Of a stretch of DNA of 64,000 nt, positions 11,069 to 20,849 are shown in pieces. Each line of letters begins with the position of its first letter. Positions within the stretch are counted from its first letter, which is position 1. The notes under the pieces were generated by a model. It was not told the origin of the DNA and did no database searches. It worked only from the letters and a program-made list of their open reading frames with translations. Source of the stretch: Morinoia aosen (lineage: Eukaryota; Arthropoda; Malacostraca; Amphipoda; Talitridae). The stretch spans positions 62,386,392 through 62,450,391 of the forward strand of contig CM059559.1 of NCBI GenBank assembly GCA_030386875.1, in the 5' to 3' direction. Made by a program: the position numbers and the translations under genes.

Positions 11069-11816
11069 CGAGGCCTGTCTAAAAAGTATCCGACCTTTGG
11101 CCAGAAAAAATATTTCGAATACCTGTCGGAGTTGGGACCCTAATCCCCTTCAAAGTATGCCCCTTGTGCTTGCACACACTTAGCCCACCGATCCTTCCAC
11201 TGCTGGAAACACCTCTGGTAGTTTTTTTTTAGAATGGTGTTCAGCTCCATCGTCGCATTGCCTGTTTGACTCCTTCGATGCTGACTGTTTTCTTTGATGT
11301 CCGTGGAATTGTGCATCACGAATACGCACCGGAAGGACAAACAGTGACAAAGGAGTACTATCAGGATGTTCTCCGGCGACTTCGTGATGCAGTTCGGCGC
11401 AAAAGACCAGACATGTGGACTGCGAACAACTGGCACTTGCATCACGACAACGCGCCCGCAAATTCATCCCATTTGATCCGCAATTTCTTGGCCAAACATG
11501 GAATTACGACCGTTCGCCAACCTCCCTACTCTCCAGACCTGGCTCCTTGCGACTTCTGGTTGTTTCCAAAATTGAAGACACCACTGAAAGGATCCCGTTT
11601 TGAGAGTAGAGAAGAGATAATGCGGAACGCGACGACAGAGCTGAACACCATTCCAAAAGAAGACTTCCAGAGGTGTTTCCGGCAGTGGAAGGATCGGTGG
11701 GCTAAGTGTGTGGAAGCACAAGGAGCCTACTTTGAAGGGGATTAGGGTCCCAACCCCGTCAGGTTGTTGAAGTATTTTTTCTGGCCAAAGGTCGGATACT
11801 TTTTCGACAGGCCTCG
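11069..11816 (+). mobile_element. Foldback derivative of a DD34D mariner
   Basis: TA duplications lie at 11067-11068 and 11817-11818. The ends are inverted copies of about 188 bp (11069-11256 and 11627-11816). Both arms correspond to the 3' end of a mariner: each contains the C-terminal transposase codons (QWKDRWAKC and AYFEGD) plus the terminal repeat GAGGCCTGTC. The 5' half of the parent is lost and replaced by an inverted copy of its 3' half. The element lies within the MADF gene intron. Confidence 0.85.
11266..11745 (+). pseudogene. Mariner transposase, C-terminal half only (DD34D type)
   Basis: The open frame starts within the transposase at about 11281 (FFDVRGIVHHEYAPEG). It carries the second and third catalytic aspartates in HHDNAPAN and YSPDLAPCDFWLF, with 34 residues between them as in classical mariners, and ends with the normal C-terminus EAQGAYFEGD at 11745. 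The N-terminal DNA-binding domain and first aspartate are absent because the left part is an inverted copy of the 3' end. It cannot encode an active enzyme. Confidence 0.85.
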
Positions 11817-11818
11817 TA

Positions 11819-13215
11819 GGTAGTGTGACGAGCTAACATTAAGTGCGTCTGAAATGTGTGTAGTAGACTAGGCGGATTTACCTTTTTTCTTTCATTTGTT
11901 CTTGTATTATCAATAACATTGTTAATTTCTACGTAGTATAATTAATGCTAAACCTAATGCAAAAATGTACTACTTTAAGTTACTGCTAATAAAGCTCAAT
12001 CAGTATAACCCAAGTAATTATTATTCACTTTTAATTAAATGAAATGTAATCTGCTTCCAATATATAATAATGACTCTGTACCCGATCGAAAAACGTATGT
12101 CTCAAAACAAGTATGCCTGCGTTGTACACAAATCTCTCCCAAAACGCTAAATACCACATAACATTGGCAAAGGTCTTATCTACCCATACGTATTGTGGCT
12201 TATATAGAATTATCTTTAAGAACGAGGTATTAAAACTTCGAATAATTTTTATATTTTACTTTTTACTGAGTACCCAATTTCGAAATACTGGTGTTTTTTT
12301 GAATTCCAATACGCAATCTAATTACCGATATTTGAAAATAGGTTTGTCTATCATGAAAAAAAATAAAAAAACGATTGCCAAAGGAAAACTAATCAAAACT
12401 TCTAACTTAATTTCACACAAAATCGACATATATAAATTAATCAACATCCAAAAATTTTCTTTAAAAAATCGCTGTCATAAATGATCAGAATAATGGAAAT
12501 AAATATATGCCTACGCTCTCGTAAAATGCACTTCAGCGACGGAAAATAACCTCTGGCAGCCAGGATCAGCGGAAAAATCACGTTTTGACAAGTATCGGAA
12601 ACGTAATTATAAGCATATCGGTTATATAATCTTGCCATTCAGTTTTTGATCGGACTATAATCGGAAATTGCTCATAGAAATGGTTCAATTTTCGATACCT
12701 ATAGCCGATTGTTCAATAGTAATGACTCACGTTTTCATTTCAATGCTGAATTTTTACAGATGAAGCACAAATATGTAAACACAACAGCAAACGTGGTGCC
12801 GGTTTATGTAAACATGAGATGAGAAAAATACACGAATGTATCGAGCACAATAACAGACTATCGTGATAGAAAATGGTTTAACTGCTGGATATTTTGTTTT
12901 TAGCGACAACATATCGTTGAGTTTATAAACAAAATTTATTACAATTGAAGAAGAGATGCCCACTAGTGTTTAAGCGGGTGGTCACAGAAAGAATGATGCA
13001 ACAAATTATACAGGATACGAGTCTTGGAGCGAAGGATTGATCTCTTCTATTTTATATAAAATAGAATTATATGTTGATATAAATGCATTTATAAAATTAT
13101 ATGGGCTATAAATGTTATATTTCACGTAAATATATAAGAAAAGTCATATTTCATGTCCGGCTAGACAAGTATGCCAGTTGCCAACCGTATTTATTCATGC
13201 CATTTACTTTAGTTT
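11819..13215. other. Intron of the MADF gene, no further gene recognised
   Basis: AT-rich sequence between the foldback mariner and MADF exon 1. A 123-codon plus-strand frame (12113-12484) is Lys/Asn/Ile-rich and looks like chance. No terminal repeats were seen. Confidence 0.4.
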
Positions 13216-13454
13216 CTACTTACCGATGACTGATAATTCATCTGCCATTTCACGCAAAAGGAAGTCACGAACATCTCGATTTTGGAAGTCTGGATGAGCT
13301 TTTTGCCACAGAGCAAGTCGGGCAGGCAACAGCCCGATAAACTCCTCGGTGACCGGCAGCACAGGGTCCAGTCTCGCGAATTTCTGCACCGCCGAAGCCT
13401 CTCGCTCCACCTCCAAGCAGCTACAGTGCCCACCTCCAAACAGCTACAGAAATG

Positions 13455-13565
13455 TCAGGTTAAATTAATTTAGGTTAGATTAAGTTAAGTTAAGTTAGGT
13501 TAAGAGGTTAGGTTAAGTTAGGTTAGGTTGGGTAAGGTTAGGCCAAGTTCAGTTAGTTTAAGGTT
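13455..13565. repeat. Degenerate TTAGG/GGTTA-type simple repeat
   Basis: About 110 bp of irregular aggtta, agtta and ggtta units. TTAGG is the canonical insect telomere repeat, but here the units vary in length and sequence and are not a clean telomeric array. It lies just upstream of MADF exon 1 (minus strand). Confidence 0.6.
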
Positions 13566-13822
13566 AACTTAAAAAAGTTTAAAAATGCCTGTTTTTGCGT
13601 GCCGAGATGGAGGGTTGAATAGCGAAACACCAGCGGTCGTTCTCAAAATTTATTATAATGATTTAATACAGGTTAACTTTAACATTCCGCTCAAGTATCC
13701 ACTTACTAAGTACTTGTAGTGGTTATAATGCAGTGATTAATAATAAATGTATAACGAACAGATACGTTAATAAATTTCAGTAGTACTACATAGTTCAATA
13801 ATTGGCGCGAATGGCAACTTTA

Positions 13823-13889
13823 TGTAGCTGCTTGGAGGTGGAGCGAGAGGCTTCGGCGGTGCAGAAATTCGCGAGACTGGACCCTGTGC
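13823..13889 (+). repeat. Inverted duplicate of the 5' part of MADF exon 1
   Basis: Bases 13823-13889 repeat, in the opposite orientation, the exon 1 sequence around 13364-13420 (coding for EVEREASAVQKFARLDPV). The copy is interrupted by the hAT element after its 8-bp target, resumes for a few bases at 16349-16358, and is then cut off by the large Foldback-type element. Confidence 0.8.
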
Positions 13890-16348
13890 CAGGGCTTCCA
13901 CGAGTGCAAAAGTTCCTACCCTAAAACTTTGTTCAAGATTACCCTAAAAATGCATAGATTGCCCTAAAATATCAAATAAGCACATAGCGGGTATTACATT
14001 AAAAATTTTCAATGTTTCCATGCTTATATGTGTAGAAATGACAACATCAAGGCCATGCGGCTATAAGAAAATGAAATTCTCTGACTTTACGAAGTCATAT
14101 GTGTCACGATACGTGCAACATTTCATACTGCTTTCACTATAGTTTATCTTCTTCGTATGGGTTACCTAGTTACAAGCTCTGTTCAATGAGCGTGAAGTAT
14201 GAGGCCAGGCGATCCATTCCTGACTAGCAGAGAGAAAAAAGACATAGTAAGAGGAAATGAACGACAAATTAATACTAGAAACATTTATTTATGGAACTCA
14301 ACACAAACACTGTTTCACAATTTTTAGGCAAAAAATTAGAGGAATTTAGATGTGAAATAAGTGCAAATACACCCTAATTCACGGTGCAATTGCAAAGAAC
14401 GTGGCAAAGAATGTAATGCACTAAATGAAGAATTATGACTTTCCCAAAATTTTTGCAATCGGAATACTCCATTGACTCGAATTTAACTGCGTATAGAGAT
14501 AATTTACGTTGAGTAAGGCGAATCAGATGTTGCTCAAGGCTCAAAGTTAGCCCCCTTTGAATTACAAATAAGAGCCTCGTTACAATTGAGTATCTCGGCC
14601 CATGGCCGGCATATTTTTCGATAGAAGCCTACATGTCAAAAAAAGCCAAAAACCTACAGTCGCACACTTGTAGCTCCTCCAAGAATCGGAGTCCTACGTA
14701 AATAAGCCCTAGTGCCACGAATAATGAAAGAAGAACGTCGATTCCTATCTCGCAAGCTTTTTTTATTCACTCCCAATATCTGTACTTCCACCAAGCCAAC
14801 ATTTCTTCTATGAAGTCAAAAAATCATTTTTTTCAACAAAGAAGACAGAATGTTTGGATCCCATCATAACGTTAGTTGTGGCAGAACAGAACACTACAAT
14901 GTCGCTCACTTTAATATTTTTCTCATTAAAATCTTTTTTCATGAGTATTAAACGAGCCATTGCCTGTGCTATCCTCTTTTTCAACGAGATCAACAGAGGA
15001 ACTCTAGATTGCGCTCTCACTCCATTATTGGACGATGACTCCGAGTTGTTTAGCTTTACTGCGATCAGTTCTTTCATTGATTATTACAGAATATAAACTT
15101 CATAAAGGACAACGACGAAATCACTTAGTATATGTTTAACAAAACATTGTCTAAAAATGTTTGAGGCTCTTTGTTTCCCTAAGCTTACTTTCTATAAGAA
15201 ACATTTGTTTCAGTAGTAACGAAATAGGCAAATCATGCTCAGAAAAGTTTGCACATATCGGCACTTCAATTTTTATACAAGGCTTGTCAATTGGTTCATA
15301 TGATATAATTAACAAACATGTTTCCATGCTTCTCCATAATTAACAAAGTTATGGTTTGTGTTTTCCTTCTCTGCATTGAGAGATTTTTTATGGCGTTGAG
15401 TGTTAGCATGAAGAATAATCTCAGATTTACCAAACGTAATGATAGTTGACCATGTAGTACAGTATACTATATCCTTAGTTCAGGTATAAGACTGAGACTT
15501 TTCTAACCAGCCTCGAAACAGTTGTTCGCTCCTCTATCCTTTCTTCCTTTTCGTGAAAAGGGCTTAACAGACGATAAAATTTGGCTTTCCTTCATAGGTG
15601 GTGTAGCAGCTTCATCAGGCACAGAATATATTTAATAAAAACAATTTTACTGCGACGCAAGTGACCAAATATTTCGTCAGAATGCAACACTGAACGTGAC
15701 AGCACCTGACAGTTAATTGCACTCGACTGAAACAAAACTACCTACCCTCGGTTCTCAGTGTCGTTCAGTACACGTTATATAGCTGTTCAATTCCAGTAAA
15801 GGACGATGACCGATGTATTGGTGTAAATCTTGATACATTTACGAGTTTGTTATGTAAGGTTAGAAAATATAAAATTCCAAACATTCTACCAAGTTGCATA
15901 TCACTTTAATTGTTGTCATTACTTCTAATCAGCCAAGGTATTATTTATGCAGCAAATCTGATAACATTATGCTGATGAGAGATCTGCATTCCGAGAGATC
16001 TGCAGGGATGTGAACAACAATTTGTGCCTGATCGTAGTGTGCAATAAAGACTAAATTAATAGCGAGTTATTGCAAGTTTGTTCCAAATTTGACTCTTATT
16101 GAACATTTTCATAACTGCTTCGGTAGCGTACTTCTGCAATGTACCTTAAACAAGGTATATTGTAGTACTTGAGAGCAAACTTGATGTTGGTAATGAAAAC
16201 AGGCAATTACCCATCAATTTTGCTGCTCTACCCCGACAGAAGTCGAATTACCCTAAAAATCATGGAATTTTTCTTTACCCTAAACTCTACCCTAGACCAC
16301 CCCTGATTACCCTAAAATGGGGTATTTTACCCTAAAGTGGAAGCACTG
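13890..16348. mobile_element. hAT element (degenerate) with perfect 8-bp target duplication
   Basis: The left end begins CAGGGCTTCCAC at 13890 and the right end is its near match in reverse (GTGGAAGCACTG to 16348). CCCTGTGC flanks both sides (13882-13889 and 16349-16356). These are the terminal form and target size of hAT elements. Inside both ends are clusters of a subterminal motif, ACCCTAAA and variants (13917-13970 and 16242-16338), likely transposase-binding repeats. A transposase remnant is at 14808-15077 on the minus strand. The rest is unrecognisable, so the copy is dead or non-autonomous. Confidence 0.88.
14808..15077 (-). pseudogene. hAT transposase remnant
   Basis: A short minus-strand frame inside the hAT element includes DIVVFCSATTNVMMGSKHSV. 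This resembles the conserved hAT segment where an aspartate is followed by a small-residue/NVMxG motif. The upstream ISLKKRIAQAMARLI may belong to the same domain. Stops surround it and the flanking domains are not recognisable. Its position within hAT ends supports the assignment. Confidence 0.5.
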
Positions 16349-16358
16349 CCCTGTGCTG

Positions 16359-16882
16359 ACCGGCAGGCCTCAGCCGAGACGGTTCAAGAAACGGTTTGTG
16401 AAGAGTACAGGAATTTCTGGAGAATTTCTTGAGTCCTACTCGCGCAACTTTAAACTTTAGTCCACTACTCGTAACTTTTGAAAGAATGCACCTATTGACT
16501 TCAAATTACTCTCAAACGAAAGAGCAAAACATTTTCTACGACTGTGTGATAAACACATCCAAAAATTTTTTCTGAAAACTACGGAAATTCTACGATGAAC
16601 CTGTACGACTCACGCGCCGTCGAAAGACCTAAGACCACTACTCGTAACTTTTGAAAGAATGCACCTATTGACTTCAAATTATTCTCAAACGAAAGAGCAA
16701 AACATTTTCTACGACTGTGTGATAAGCACATCCAACATTTTTTTCTGAAAACTACAAAAATTCTTCGATGAACCTGTACGACTCACGCGCCGTCGAAAGA
16801 CCAAGTCCACTACTCGTAACTTTTGAAAGCATGCACCTATTGACTTCAAATTACTCTCAAACGAAAAAGCAAAACATTCATG
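16359..16882. repeat. Left terminal inverted repeat with ~172-bp tandem units
   Basis: A ~110-bp unique terminus is followed by units beginning near gtaacttttgaaag at 16471, 16643 and 16816, so about 2.4 copies with a 172-173 bp period. The unit matches, in inverse, the right arm at 31230-31861. Confidence 0.9.
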
Positions 16883-17853
16883 AGGGGAAATCGTATAGGC
16901 AAACATATTGAGCATTCACATACAACAGGGGGAAACGCTTGCGTTAGCTCCTTATTCTCAACTAACATGTGTTTCATTGAGGCATTAATCTACATTAGAA
17001 TTATAGCTCATACATTTCTCCAACGGACTAGCTATTACATAAATGTTTTGCGCGCACTTACCGGAGGGAAGAAGCGCAGCTCCCATTTGCCTCTTCCGCT
17101 TTACTTTCAAACTCATTAACGAAGTAACTAATCCCAATAAGAGAATGTCTGAGAGACGTCGAGGGTTGCAATGAAGTTCAGTTGGTCTTTCTCTTCTTCG
17201 GGTTTCGTTGAGTTGTGGCTTTCGATTCCAGCCCCACCACTCAGACCAGCTGCTGTTTTCAGTCAATCCGAGCAGTGGGACTAAAATTTGGGCCTTGTCC
17301 ACTTGCTGGGCAACACTTCCCGGCCTTTATTTGAGCTCAAGGTAAACATCAAATTAACAAATGAAATCCTGGAATTAGATTAAAATATACATGATAATAT
17401 AATTAATATTTATAACTTATCAATATTCATAGCATAACGTGACATAACTTACATGATCCACATTCATTACTTTATCACACAGTTTAAATATCATTGGATG
17501 TAAAGCTTCTTAGATGTAGTCAATCAAAAAACGGTAATTTGATCTTTAACACGTTCCTCGCGTATTGGGCGACATGTATATCAAAAGGTAAATTGCCAAT
17601 TTACGTACCGATATAAATGCACCACACTGTATCCGTTTTGCAACTTTTTTACAAATAATTGTGAGCATACGAATTGAAATGTTATCATGCATTTGTATTT
17701 TTCGTATTCATCAGGAACTATTAAAATATATACAAGTTGGAAATCGATTTCCCTATTCTGCTATTTACAATCTGACCAAACCAACCGTGTACAGCCTTGG
17801 AATCGCGGGGAACGTGTTAATAATGGAAATGCACGTATTCCATAATAAAACAT
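16883..17853. other. Interior of the Foldback-type element, no gene recognised
   Basis: The region between the left arm and the protease gene shows no clear product. A minus-strand frame (16985-17302) has a possible GTAAGT donor at about 17060, but no recognisable protein. Confidence 0.35.
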
Positions 17854-18843
17854 TTAGCTATCACAATTGATCATTATTTCTCTTCTGATTCGTGGTCCAT
17901 AGAGTCCGTGAAGTTTCCCTTTTTCAAAACTGACGCTTTCAGACGTTGCCATGAGTGGAAAATCCATCAACGAATTTTCTTCGAAGCACGAAATAAGATG
18001 TTTCCTCATCTTGCTCACATCATAGGCGAGAAAACATGGGTCTTTTCCTTTCACTACATACATAGAGAATGATAGAGCGAATAGACCACAACTTGAACCG
18101 TCCATTTGGTGTTGTACATTTAGGCACTGAAACACAAGTTTTTTAATGGTTTTAGTGCCTTTGTACACCTCCTTAATATACTTTATAACATCTGGACTGG
18201 GGTCACCGTTCAGCGAACAGATGTGTTGGACGTACGCCACACCTTCATCAGCAGCTCTGTGACACATAGCGTTTGTGACAACGACCCAATGGCTCCCGCT
18301 GTCATGCGCACTTGCGTAACCATCGTTGTCCAGTATTAACTTACAGTCATTATACCTTGTGTTAATGACTTGCACAAACATGTCGGTGGTACTAATCAGT
18401 GGTTCTGGCTTAAGTACAGTGAGAGGAGAAGGGAATCTGTATTGCGGATAGTTATCTCGAATGAGAATAGCGAATGCTTCAATCGCATCACTCGATAGCC
18501 AACTTGAGGATTTCAGAATGTCTTCTTTGTGCTCGATTTTGAGGTTGAAATATGGGAGCCACGTTTTAATTTTGCTCGACATGTGTTCTTCTTCTGATTG
18601 GGATGTCTTATCGCAAGCCATATTTTCTTGGCTGCTTTCCAGGTCAATCTCTTGAACATATTTCACTTTCTTGTTAGGCTCTTTTTTGCGTGGCGATGTA
18701 GAAATGCTTCTACGTCGAAATTTTTTCAGTGTCAAGAAATCTGTTACATGCTCCCATTTTCCTCTGGGCTCATCATTGTACTCTTTTCGGCGATCTTGCA
18801 ATGCCTTGAATTTTTCTTTCGCTTTTTCGGCGTATGATTTCAC
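17854..18843 (-). CDS. Ulp1/SENP-like (C48) cysteine protease carried by the mobile element
   Basis: A 329-codon open frame (first codon GTG) may be a 3' exon, because a T-rich ...TTTTAG acceptor lies just upstream. The first ~90 residues are basic/acidic and probably disordered. The protease fold follows. WLSSDAIEAF (about 115-124) is a typical entry motif, His185 lies in GSHWVVVTN, Gln244 in NVQHQMDG, and the nucleophile Cys252 in SSCGLFAL. The Asp usual in the V-x-(F/Y)-D-S-L motif is replaced: here the sequence reads HICSL, with Cys209 in that place. Ulp1-type enzymes cut SUMO from proteins, and related genes ride in some plant Mutator elements. Activity here is uncertain without the Asp. 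It shares strand and element with the transposase at 27961-29864. Confidence 0.75.
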   Translation of the reverse strand: MKSYAEKAKEKFKALQDRRKEYNDEPRGKWEHVTDFLTLKKFRRRSISTSPRKKEPNKKVKYVQEIDLESSQENMACDKTSQSEEEHMSSKIKTWLPYFNLKIEHKEDILKSSSWLSSDAIEAFAILIRDNYPQYRFPSPLTVLKPEPLISTTDMFVQVINTRYNDCKLILDNDGYASAHDSGSHWVVVTNAMCHRAADEGVAYVQHICSLNGDPSPDVIKYIKEVYKGTKTIKKLVFQCLNVQHQMDGSSCGLFALSFSMYVVKGKDPCFLAYDVSKMRKHLISCFEENSLMDFPLMATSESVSFEKGKLHGLYGPRIRREIMINCDS

Positions 18844-18872
18844 CTATAATCACTAAAATGATTATAGGTGAA
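18837..18872. repeat. Perfect 15-bp hairpin at the 5' edge of the protease frame
   Basis: tttcacctataatca and its exact complement are separated by a six-base loop. It sits across the likely splice acceptor/start of the protease gene, so it could be a tiny insertion or a structural element. Function unknown. Confidence 0.7.
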
Positions 18873-20849
18873 ACGCATCGAAAATGGAACGCAAAAAAAA
18901 AATCAGAAACTCCAAGGAAAAAATTAAATCCCCGAAAACATGTTAAGGAAAGAGACATTCTCTATTAACAATTTACCATTCGCCAACACTTGAGTCATCA
19001 ATATGGTTATAATAAAACGCCAAAAAAAAACAATATGATTAGGTAAATTTTTAGAAATACTGAAAATTAAATTCACGCACCGCAAACATCAATAACTATA
19101 ACATTGCATCCAAACAAATGTTTAAACCCTTTTTTACTGTTAAATTGTTAACATGCTACCGCAATCAACCAAACAGAGATTTAAAAAGAAATTTAAACGC
19201 GCTCTCAACACATGATTATAGATCAATAAAACTCCTTAATAATTAAAAGCCAAAAAAGCGAAAGCAAGGAAACAAGCAAAAGCAAAGCAACTGACTTACC
19301 GTGCTTCAACAAAAAAAAATATTTCAGCACGACGACAGCCACGTGAAGCGATGTTTAAGGATCAAAAGTAAAAAACGCAACACATGTTCTCTCAACATAA
19401 CGGCAGAAAAACCAACTCAAATAAAAGCTTTTCGCATAGTACACATCAATCGTAGAAAATACCGCTATGCAAATACATAGTAGACACATTTAAAATTTTC
19501 GCAAGAAATCGGAAATACTACCAAAAAAAAAATAATGCAGTTCGAAGCAAAACATTTTTAAATTAGAAATGTTCAAGTAAATTTCTAACGCAAAAATTAA
19601 TAATTAATTTGCTAATTAATATTTTAAAAGTTTTAACTCGTCGATATTAAAAAAAAACAGCAACCTTAAAGTTGTAATTACATAGCACAATTAATAGAAA
19701 CACTGCGCGCATTCATTATCGCATTTTCCTTGCGATTCGCATTTTCATTTAACAGCGCGCTAACATTTCAAGAGCGTGGTAATTTTCAACTACCTAAATT
19801 TTAAACACTTTTAAATTTTCTAATTCACTTTAAATTTCGATTATTTTCAAGGTTTCAACTATCCTAAATTCCATTCCTTATCAAATCTCAAGTTCATGGC
19901 TACAGTTCATTGCTGCTCCTGATCTCGAAGATTGTATAAGATCGTTGATTGACGGCGTAGATTGTACAATCCTATGATGATTAGCAGCATCACCGCGATC
20001 GCGTGGTGATTAGTGACATCACCACGGTTAGCCACGGCTGTGCAGATGATGACAAAGTCGTCATGGGTAGCAAATGCCATCGAAGTGCCGCCATCGAAGA
20101 CACTACTCGCCTCGCCCATCGATGGTGCTCTCCGATCCTTCGCCTCTGAAAGGAAGGATACAGAAACGATTAGCATGACCGTCAAAAAAAGGAAAATAAA
20201 CTACTACTTATAATTTGATATCAGAACTCTGGGTCTGACAATAATCATTAATCAACCACGATAATTCTCGAATAAAAAATAAGCTCTGATCGTATCATAA
20301 CTCTCAGGCGACAAGACACTTGTCTCTAAATTTTAATTAAATTATGCTGATCACCGGACATTCCGGCTGGATAAAAATAGCACTGCGGTACACGGCCGCA
20401 GCGTCAAAACAACCCATCTCGCAAGGTGAACAGCAAGCTCAGCGATTGCTTTTTGCAGTCGGCACATCCGTTCATGAATTAATTTGTCAATTCAGCGACA
20501 CTAAAGTCTTGAGCGAATCAAAAAAACAAAAGAAACGTCTTAGCGACAAGCTGAAGCTAGACAGTACACATTCCATTTACCACTCAGTTTAACATCAAGT
20601 ATTACCTCAAGTTAAATGAAAACAACGCAACGCAAGCTGAAATATAACATATAAAAATATAACGTACGGGGAACGTAGAATAATGTGAACACAACGCATG
20701 TTGCACAGGCAAATAAAACTCCTTAACCTATGATTAATAACCTTAACATAACTGTTAACTGTTAAACAAGGGTAACAAGGTAAATCGTAACTCGTCGAAT
20801 CGTTGCGCCTTCATACTTTAACATATCAGAAAGAATTCGTCATTTTAAC
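18873..20849. other. AT-rich DNA between protease gene and gypsy pol, no gene recognised
   Basis: 18.9-19.9 kb is very AT-rich. 19.9-20.85 kb should contain the 3' end and LTR of the gypsy element, but I found no copy of the candidate 5' LTR there. A minus-strand frame (19907-20185) has a hydrophobic segment near its C-terminus (AIAVMLLIIIGL) but nothing else to identify it. Confidence 0.4.

Larger units (their letters stand above)
5930..13416. mobile_element. PIF/Harbinger DNA transposon with transposase and MADF partner, nested insertions
   Basis: Both genes typical of PIF/Harbinger elements are present. A DDE_4-type transposase is on the plus strand (6049-10864, three exons), and a MADF DNA-binding protein is on the minus strand (exons 13224-13416 and about 9086-9823). 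The left end is probably at 5933, where GGGTGCGTGCACACTACGAG begins right after TTA (5930-5932), matching the TTA/TAA target of this superfamily. A very GC-rich terminal region follows (5943-6000). I did not find the matching right end next to the MADF gene. Similar GC-rich termini occur at 32120-32219. A DD41D mariner and a foldback mariner sit in its introns. Both genes carry disabling changes. Confidence 0.7.
9086..13416 (-). pseudogene. Harbinger partner gene with MADF (Myb/SANT-like) DNA-binding domain, two exons, frameshifted
   Basis: Exon 1 (13416-13224) encodes the first half of a MADF domain (FIGLLPARLALWQKAHPDFQ, then LLREMADEL) and ends at a GTAAGT donor. Exon 2 begins at 9823 after a T-rich acceptor ending TTTTTTTCAG and continues in phase (SEVKDRLKSLKDAMRKQ, then TWPYFTKLLFMKDEF). 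An acidic/Ser-rich linker and a basic patch (SKRKRCIK) follow. Near 9345 the A-run causes a frameshift and a second shift follows within 50 bases. The helical tail (LIQTKLELKRITSKALLEQ) ends at 9086. No ATG starts exon 1: the frame opens after a TAG about 40 bases upstream of the Leu codon at 13416. In Harbinger elements this protein helps bring the transposase to DNA ends. The intron contains transposase exon 3 in antisense and a mariner. Confidence 0.75.

Noticed and set aside
12113..12484. 123-codon Lys/Asn-rich frame
   Set aside because: AT-biased composition, no motif, lies in an intron.
19907..20185. Small env-like frame downstream of gypsy pol
   Set aside because: Only a hydrophobic stretch; no signal peptide start, cleavage motif or adequate length.
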